Assembly: GCA_009781815.1 (NCBI GenBank)
Contig: WQVB01000025.1
Coordinates: forward strand, 1 to 10,452
Length of the DNA: 10,452 bases
From: Defluviitaleaceae bacterium
GTDB taxonomy: Bacteria; Bacillota; Clostridia; Lachnospirales; WRAX01
Reading direction: 5' to 3'
In this document: piece by piece, positions 6,946 to 10,452 of the stretch
How the letters are laid out: each line of letters begins with the position of its first letter
Numbering within the stretch: position 1 is the first letter of the stretch
The notes under the pieces: generated by a model
What the model was told of the DNA's origin: nothing
Database searches by the model: none
What the model saw: the letters and a program-made list of their open reading frames with translations, nothing else
Program-made: the position numbers and the translations under genes

Positions 6946-7076
6946 CCACCCAGCCTGCCCCGTACTCCGATACGGAGTCATCCTGAGCTTGACTCAGGAT
7001 CTAATCGGAGAAGGATACAGACCTAAATTAAGGTATGCACTAACCCACATAGATCCTGAGTCAAGCTCAGGATGAC
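6946..7076 (+). repeat. Nested palindromic element 3, copy between the membrane-protein gene and queH
   Basis: Positions 6946-7014 repeat 3889-3957 with six differences in 69 bases. The cores at 6977-7003 and 7050-7076 are perfect 27-bp inverted copies of one another with the stem ATCCTGAG/CTCAGGAT and a CTTGA loop. Further arms are CTCCG-ATA-CGGAG at 6966-6978 and CTCCGAT at 6966-6972 against ATCGGAG at 7004-7010. The remainder of the 6902-7156 gap shows no gene and no U-tailed terminator that I can recognise. Confidence 0.85.
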
Positions 7077-7156
7077 GACTTAGGAGAGTTGGTGTATTTC
7101 GCTACAGGTCTGATGACGTTAGATGTGCTACTTGCCACTCCTCAATTAAAATCCAA

Positions 7157-7185
7157 TTGACATTTAGCCCAAAAAAACCTATAAT
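7157..7185 (+). promoter_or_regulatory. Perfect-consensus sigma-A promoter of queH
   Basis: TTGACA at 7157-7162 and TATAAT at 7180-7185 are separated by exactly 17 bases, the ideal housekeeping promoter. Transcription would begin about 6-8 bases past the -10, at about 7191-7193, which coincides with the queH ATG at 7193. This implies a message with almost no leader. It probably drives queH, ispD and the serine dehydratase genes. Confidence 0.85.
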
Positions 7186-7192
7186 AATAACC

Positions 7193-7726
7193 ATGAAGAA
7201 AATGTTACTGCACGCCTGTTGCGGGCCTTGTGCTTATGTGTATGTTTGCGGCCTTGATCGTGAAGGTATCACGCCCGATATGTTTTGGTATAACCACAAT
7301 ATACACCCTTATAAAGAATATGAAGCTAGAAAAAACGCCCTTGCCACATTTTGTGATGCTAAAGGGCTTGCTTTGATTGTGGATGATTGTTACGGCTTAC
7401 GAGATTTTGTGAAAGATAGTGTGGGTAAGTTAGATAACCGCTGTGGTGGCTGCTACCAAAAGCGATTAGAAGCCACCGCCAAAAAAGCAGCTGAAGGCGG
7501 GTATGGTTCATTTTCAACCACCCTTTTAGCAAGCCCCTATCAGCAGTTTGACACTATTGTCTCTCTAGGCCTTGTCCTCGCCAAAAAATATAATGTTGAG
7601 TTTGTGGTTTATGATTTTAGGGCAGATTTTAGAGAAGGCAAAAACCACGCCCGCCAAATGGGGCTTTATATGCAAAAATATTGCGGATGCATTTTTAGTG
7701 AAGAGGAAAGATATGTACGAAAATAA
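7193..7726 (+). CDS. queH: Epoxyqueuosine reductase QueH (DUF208)
   Basis: QueH reduces epoxyqueuosine in tRNA to queuosine, the last step of queuosine modification of the anticodon wobble base, replacing the cobalamin-dependent QueG in many bacteria. The 177-residue protein has the expected cysteine pattern: HACCGPC at about 7-13, RCGGCYQKRL with C84 and C87, and YCGCIFSEEER with C164 and C166. FSTTLLASPYQQFD and the DFRADFREGKNHARQM segment are also typical (many homologues have Lys where this has Arg). ATG 7193 is chosen because a consensus promoter ends 7 bases upstream and homologues begin MKK-hydrophobic-LHACCGPC; the in-frame TTG at 7157 is the -35 hexamer itself. No Shine-Dalgarno site is present. 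The gene overlaps ispD by 14 nt. Confident assignment. Confidence 0.94.
   Translation: MKKMLLHACCGPCAYVYVCGLDREGITPDMFWYNHNIHPYKEYEARKNALATFCDAKGLALIVDDCYGLRDFVKDSVGKLDNRCGGCYQKRLEATAKKAAEGGYGSFSTTLLASPYQQFDTIVSLGLVLAKKYNVEFVVYDFRADFREGKNHARQMGLYMQKYCGCIFSEEERYVRK
7703..7710 (+). promoter_or_regulatory. Ribosome binding site deciding the ispD start
   Basis: GAGGAAAG, with its GAGG core 6 nt before ATG 7713, lies within the end of queH. It fixes the ispD start at 7713 rather than at the in-frame codon at 7572, which would add 47 residues unlike the family. Confidence 0.75.
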
Positions 7727-8420
7727 AAGAGTTTATGCTATTGTGGTGGCATCTGGTGCTGGCTCTCGTTTTGGGGGCGGGGTGCCTAAGCAATTTATGC
7801 CTTTAGGTGGCGTGCCTGTTGTAGGCCATGCCCTTCTAGCTTTTGAAAAAAACCCTTATATAGACAATATTATTTTGGTATCCAATGAGGTTTTGCCACA
7901 AACCCTTAAAATATCAAAATGCACGCAAATCATCAAAGGCGGCAAAGAGAGAAGGGATTCTGTTTTTAATGGTCTACAAGCTATAGATGATGAGGATTGC
8001 ATCGTTATCATCCATGACGGGGCAAGGCCTTTTGTGAATGATAACGACATCGCTCGTTTATTGGATGCCGTCAAAATACATAAAGCCGCCACCTTAGCCA
8101 CGCCAGCAACAAACACCTTGAAGGTGGCGGATGGTGATATGAAGGCGGTTAGCACCCTTAAGCGTGAGGATGTATACGAAATACAAACACCTCAAGCCTT
8201 TGACTATAAAATATTGATGCAAGCCCACAAAGCAGCCCAAAAACATGGGCTTGTAGGGTATGATGATTGCCAGCTGGTGGAGGGCATAGGCATTGCACCA
8301 AAGCTGGTTGTAGGAAGTAGTTTAAACATCAAAATCACATATAAAATAGACTTACTAATAGCACAAACAATTTTAGAAAACAAGGGGGAGTATCATGAGC
8401 AAACCAAACCCAGACCATAG
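7713..8420 (+). CDS. ispD: 2-C-methyl-D-erythritol 4-phosphate cytidylyltransferase
   Basis: IspD transfers CMP from CTP to methylerythritol 4-phosphate, the third step of the MEP isoprenoid pathway. The 235-residue length is normal. The CTP-binding loop reads VVASGAGSRFGGGVPKQF, with the catalytic Arg 19 and Lys 26; HDGARPF is at about 101-107, EIQTPQAF at about 156-163, GYDDCQLVEG at about 182-191, and NIKIT with the conserved Lys 207 near the end. One oddity is NTLKV at 134-138: most homologues have Asp-Thr-(Ile/Met)-Lys there, so the conserved Asp is Asn 134. The related TarI family (CDP-ribitol) is the main alternative, but no teichoic acid genes are nearby. It overlaps queH by 14 nt and the serine dehydratase beta gene by 26 nt. 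Confidence 0.9.
   Translation: MYENKRVYAIVVASGAGSRFGGGVPKQFMPLGGVPVVGHALLAFEKNPYIDNIILVSNEVLPQTLKISKCTQIIKGGKERRDSVFNGLQAIDDEDCIVIIHDGARPFVNDNDIARLLDAVKIHKAATLATPATNTLKVADGDMKAVSTLKREDVYEIQTPQAFDYKILMQAHKAAQKHGLVGYDDCQLVEGIGIAPKLVVGSSLNIKITYKIDLLIAQTILENKGEYHEQTKPRP
8384..8390 (+). promoter_or_regulatory. Ribosome binding site for the serine dehydratase beta gene
   Basis: GGGGGAG lies 4 nt before ATG 8395 and within the end of ispD. It is the strongest Shine-Dalgarno site of this operon; no comparable site precedes a proper start codon for the alpha part. Confidence 0.7.
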
Positions 8421-8841
8421 CATCTTTGCCATAATAGGCCCTAATATGGTTGGCCCTTCAAGCTCCCACACCGCTGGGGCCGTTAGGATAGGGCTGGAGA
8501 TAAGAGAAACGGTGGGCAAGCCCATCTCCAATGTTATTTTTCAACTTTATAACTCTTTTGCAGACACAGGCAAAGGCCACGGCACAGACAAGGCCCTGCT
8601 GGCAGGCATAATGGGCTTTGAGCCTGATGACCCTAGGGTAAAAGATGCTTTTTTACTAGCCGATGAGACTGGATTAGATTATAAATTTTTGCCAGGCAAA
8701 AGTGGAGATACATATGCAAAAGAAAATAGCGTAGACATAACTATCCATCTAGCTGATGATGGCAAAATCTTAAAATATCGTGGGGTATCCACAGGCGGGG
8801 GGGCGATATATATTGAAGAACTGCGAGATAGAGTTTGGTAG
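8395..8841 (+). CDS. sdaAB: L-serine dehydratase, beta domain, lacking ACT domain and ending early
   Basis: This is the beta part of the iron-sulfur L-serine ammonia-lyase, which converts serine to pyruvate and ammonia. The signature IGPNMVGPSSSHTAGAVRIG (about 14-33), DTGKGHGTDKALLAG and GVSTGGGAIYI place it with the two-subunit Bacillus-type (type II) enzyme. Normal type II beta subunits are about 220 residues because an ACT domain follows GGG; here the frame stops after 148 residues, 12 residues past the GGG. The alpha sequence continues at once in the +1 frame, overlapping by 62 nt, so the intended product may be one chain, as in E. coli SdaA, broken by a one-base shift near the seven-G run at 8797-8803. 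ATG 8395 has a strong ribosome site. Domain call confident; integrity doubtful. Confidence 0.82.
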   Translation: MSKPNPDHSIFAIIGPNMVGPSSSHTAGAVRIGLEIRETVGKPISNVIFQLYNSFADTGKGHGTDKALLAGIMGFEPDDPRVKDAFLLADETGLDYKFLPGKSGDTYAKENSVDITIHLADDGKILKYRGVSTGGGAIYIEELRDRVW

Positions 8842-9703
8842 CGGTAAAGAGCTTTTAGGGCTGTGCAAAAAACAAAACTTGCCCATCTCCAAAATAATGG
8901 CACAGCGTGAGATGCATATATACAACACAACGGAAGATAGCCTTAAAGAACGCATCCAAAAAGTTATTGAAATCATGCACTCATCAGCCAAATCAGCCCT
9001 TTTAGAGCCTAAGCGGTCTATGGGGGGGTTTATTGGTGGTGAGGCGTCAAAGATAAAACAATATATCAGCAGCACCTCCCCTATTTCTGGGGCTACAAAT
9101 GCCAAGGCTGTTATGTATGCTATGAGCGTTATGGAGGTTAATGCCTCTATGGGGCTCATTGTGGCCGCACCCACCGCAGGCTCTGCAGGCATTTTGCCAG
9201 GGGTGCTTTTAGCCGCACAAGAAGATTTTGATTTAGATAATGAGGCTATTGCAAATGCCCTTTACAACGCCGCCGCTGTGGGCTATATCATCACAAAAAA
9301 CGCCACAGTTTCAGGAGCTTGTGGGGGCTGCCAGGCGGAGGTTGGCTCGGCTTCGGCAATGGCATCTTCGGCCCTTGTGGAGCTGTTTGGCGGCACGCCT
9401 GAGCAATGCTTAACAGCTGCAAACATGGCACTTTCAAACCTTTTAGGCCTTATATGCGACCCTGTAATGGGTTATGTTGAAGAGCCTTGCCAAAAAAGAA
9501 ACGCCATAGGCGTGGCAAATGCCTTTACCTGTGCCGACATGGCATTGGCTGGTATAGAAAGCTTGCTCACTTTTGATGAAATGGTGGCCACCATGGGTAA
9601 TGTGGGCACAAGGCTGCATCCAGATTTTAGAGAAACCGCCAAAGGTGGCGTGGCAAAAACTTATGCAGATAGAGAGCTAGAAAGGGATGTTGATTTCTTT
9701 TAG
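8780..9703 (+). CDS. sdaAA: L-serine dehydratase, alpha (iron-sulfur) domain; start uncertain
   Basis: This is the alpha part of iron-sulfur L-serine ammonia-lyase, which carries the [4Fe-4S] cluster that binds serine. Family features run from KELLGLCKKQNLPISKI through MGGFIGGEASK and EVNASMGLIVAAPTAGSAGILPG to SGACGGCQAEVGSASAMAS and LICDPVMGYVEEPCQKRN. Candidate cluster cysteines are encoded at 9320, 9329, 9455 and 9488. The sequence is complete to the usual C-terminal ETAKGGVAKTYA. The start is unclear: the given position is a GTG with no ribosome site and unfamily-like first residues (MGYPQAGG), and a TTG at 8813 preceded by the poly-G run is the other candidate. The alpha-like sequence begins at about 8820. 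The simplest reading is that this continues the beta frame through a frameshift. Enzyme class very confident, gene boundary weak. Confidence 0.85.
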   Translation: MGYPQAGGRYILKNCEIEFGSGKELLGLCKKQNLPISKIMAQREMHIYNTTEDSLKERIQKVIEIMHSSAKSALLEPKRSMGGFIGGEASKIKQYISSTSPISGATNAKAVMYAMSVMEVNASMGLIVAAPTAGSAGILPGVLLAAQEDFDLDNEAIANALYNAAAVGYIITKNATVSGACGGCQAEVGSASAMASSALVELFGGTPEQCLTAANMALSNLLGLICDPVMGYVEEPCQKRNAIGVANAFTCADMALAGIESLLTFDEMVATMGNVGTRLHPDFRETAKGGVAKTYADRELERDVDFF

Positions 9704-9720
9704 TACGAGATATATTCTAT

Positions 9721-9725
9721 GGAGG
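9721..9725 (+). promoter_or_regulatory. Ribosome binding site for the lipoprotein gene
   Basis: GGAGG lies 8 nt before ATG 9734. A weak promoter candidate, TTGATT at 9690-9695 and TATTCT at 9713-9718 with a 17-base spacer, lies just upstream, but it overlaps the dehydratase stop region and I do not rely on it. Confidence 0.75.
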
Positions 9726-9733
9726 TTGTAAAG

Positions 9734-10452
9734 ATGAAGAGGAAAATTATTGCTTTTGCAATGTTTATGCTTGGGGCTATGGCATTGCTTGGGGCTTGCT
9801 CAGATACAACATCAAGCACAGTTGGAAACACAACCACAAACAATGTGGTGCATGATATGGTGCATAACGCTGATTCGGAGGTGGTTTTGCGTCCATTTCA
9901 AGTTAGTAGTTTTGATGAGTTAGAAATTGGTGGAGGCTCTTCTTTTGTAGTAGTTTTTAGGCAATCTGACAATATTGCAGTTTATATGGAATTGCAGGAT
10001 GATTTGTTTGATTTTTATGAAGTGTATGTAAACCGTGGCACTTTGCATCTCGATAGATCTAATGCTGGCAGGATGATATCTGTAGACCATAGGCCAAGGG
10101 TTTATATTTATGCACCATACCTTACCGCCATAAATGTGAGGGGTGCTTTGCACGCAGAGGATTGGGAGGCTATTATCACCCCTAGCTTTTCAATAACATC
10201 AAACGGCTTTATTAATCTAGCTGCCCCTTTAGAAGTTGATACTCTTGAGCTGCACTTAAATGGTGCGTCAGAGCTTACGTTTCGGGGCAATGCAGGTAGT
10301 GCAACCATCACTAAAAATGGGGCAGGCAACATAATGGCTGGTAACCTACAAACGACAGGTGCTACAATAAACCTTAATGGTGCAGGCGATATAATAATTG
10401 CCGTTTCGGATAGTTTAGATGCAACATTAGAGGGTGTTGGCAACATTAGATA
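9734..10452 (+). CDS. Lipoprotein with DUF2807 (GIN) beta-repeat domain, 3'-truncated by window edge
   Basis: An exported lipoprotein of at least 239 residues; the frame is open to the window end. It starts MKRKIIAFAM with a hydrophobic signal segment and the lipobox ALLGAC, so Cys 22 would be lipidated and the protein anchored on the outer face of the membrane. A Thr/Ser/Asn-rich linker (about 23-45) follows. The rest matches the putative auto-transporter adhesin head GIN domain (PF10988, DUF2807): FDELEIGGGSSFVVVF, then VYIYAPYLTAINVRGA, then successive short beta-helix turns ending in small-residue motifs such as LNGASEL, KNGAGNI, LNGAGDI and EGVGNI. The biological role of such proteins is unknown. 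The start at 9734 is backed by GGAGG 8 nt upstream. It lies 30 bp after the dehydratase gene on the same strand. Confidence 0.87.
   Translation, partial: MKRKIIAFAMFMLGAMALLGACSDTTSSTVGNTTTNNVVHDMVHNADSEVVLRPFQVSSFDELEIGGGSSFVVVFRQSDNIAVYMELQDDLFDFYEVYVNRGTLHLDRSNAGRMISVDHRPRVYIYAPYLTAINVRGALHAEDWEAIITPSFSITSNGFINLAAPLEVDTLELHLNGASELTFRGNAGSATITKNGAGNIMAGNLQTTGATINLNGAGDIIIAVSDSLDATLEGVGNIR

Noticed and set aside
7157..7192. TTG at 7157 as the queH start, adding 12 residues
   Set aside because: This TTG is the first half of a perfect -35 hexamer; translating from it would need a different upstream promoter, and the added residues do not match QueH.
7572..7712. Longer ispD starting at 7572
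   Set aside because: The first 47 residues are an out-of-frame reading of queH, and ATG 7713 has a good ribosome site and the normal IspD N-terminus.
9022..9028. Second seven-G run as another frameshift site
   Set aside because: The alpha frame reads through it normally as Met-Gly-Gly-Phe, matching the family, so no frame change is implied.
9920..10446. Minus-strand open frames opposite the lipoprotein gene
   Set aside because: They lie antisense to a well-supported plus-strand gene with lipobox and ribosome site, and their translations resemble no family I recognise.

Overview
The window reads as chromosomal DNA of a low-to-moderate GC member of the Firmicutes, most likely Clostridia and perhaps near Lachnospirales. 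This is inferred from the gene families: a phoH-pgpH-ybeY run, a stand-alone streptococcal-type coaB/coaC pair, a DnaD-type protein next to a DnaI/DnaC-like helicase loader, and a B. subtilis-like (type II) serine dehydratase beta domain. No rRNA, tRNA, CRISPR array, transposase or phage structural gene was seen. Every gene I can support is on the + strand.

Layout. (1) Positions 2-3856 hold a tight, overlapping run: phoH (5' end cut off by the window), pgpH (c-di-AMP phosphodiesterase with 7TM and HD domains), ybeY (rRNA maturation endonuclease) and a stand-alone coaB. In many Firmicutes ybeY is followed by dgkA/cdd/era; here coaB sits there instead. (2) Positions 3857-4201 are non-coding and full of palindromic repeats. 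(3) Positions 4202-6901 hold a striking fusion gene, a CoaC flavoprotein decarboxylase joined in frame to the C-terminal half of a DnaD-type replication protein, followed by a DnaI/DnaC-like AAA+ helicase loader and a small CmpB-like membrane protein. (4) Positions 6902-7156 are a second non-coding stretch with the same repeat family. (5) Positions 7157-9703 hold a consensus sigma-A promoter directly abutting queH, then ispD and an L-serine dehydratase whose beta and alpha halves are in different frames, all overlapping and probably co-transcribed. (6) From 9734 to the window end runs a lipoprotein with a DUF2807 (GIN) repeat domain, cut off at its 3' end.

How the genes relate. coaB and coaC together convert 4'-phosphopantothenate to 4'-phosphopantetheine, but a 345-bp repeat block separates them. 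The DnaD-like part and the AAA+ loader form a plausible helicase-loading pair, so the fusion physically ties a CoA-biosynthesis domain to a primosome domain. The points most worth a second look are this CoaC-DnaD fusion; a repeat family with a constant CTTGA loop and constant flanks but self-complementary stems that change in concert; the apparently leaderless queH; and the frame-disrupted serine dehydratase that lacks an ACT domain.
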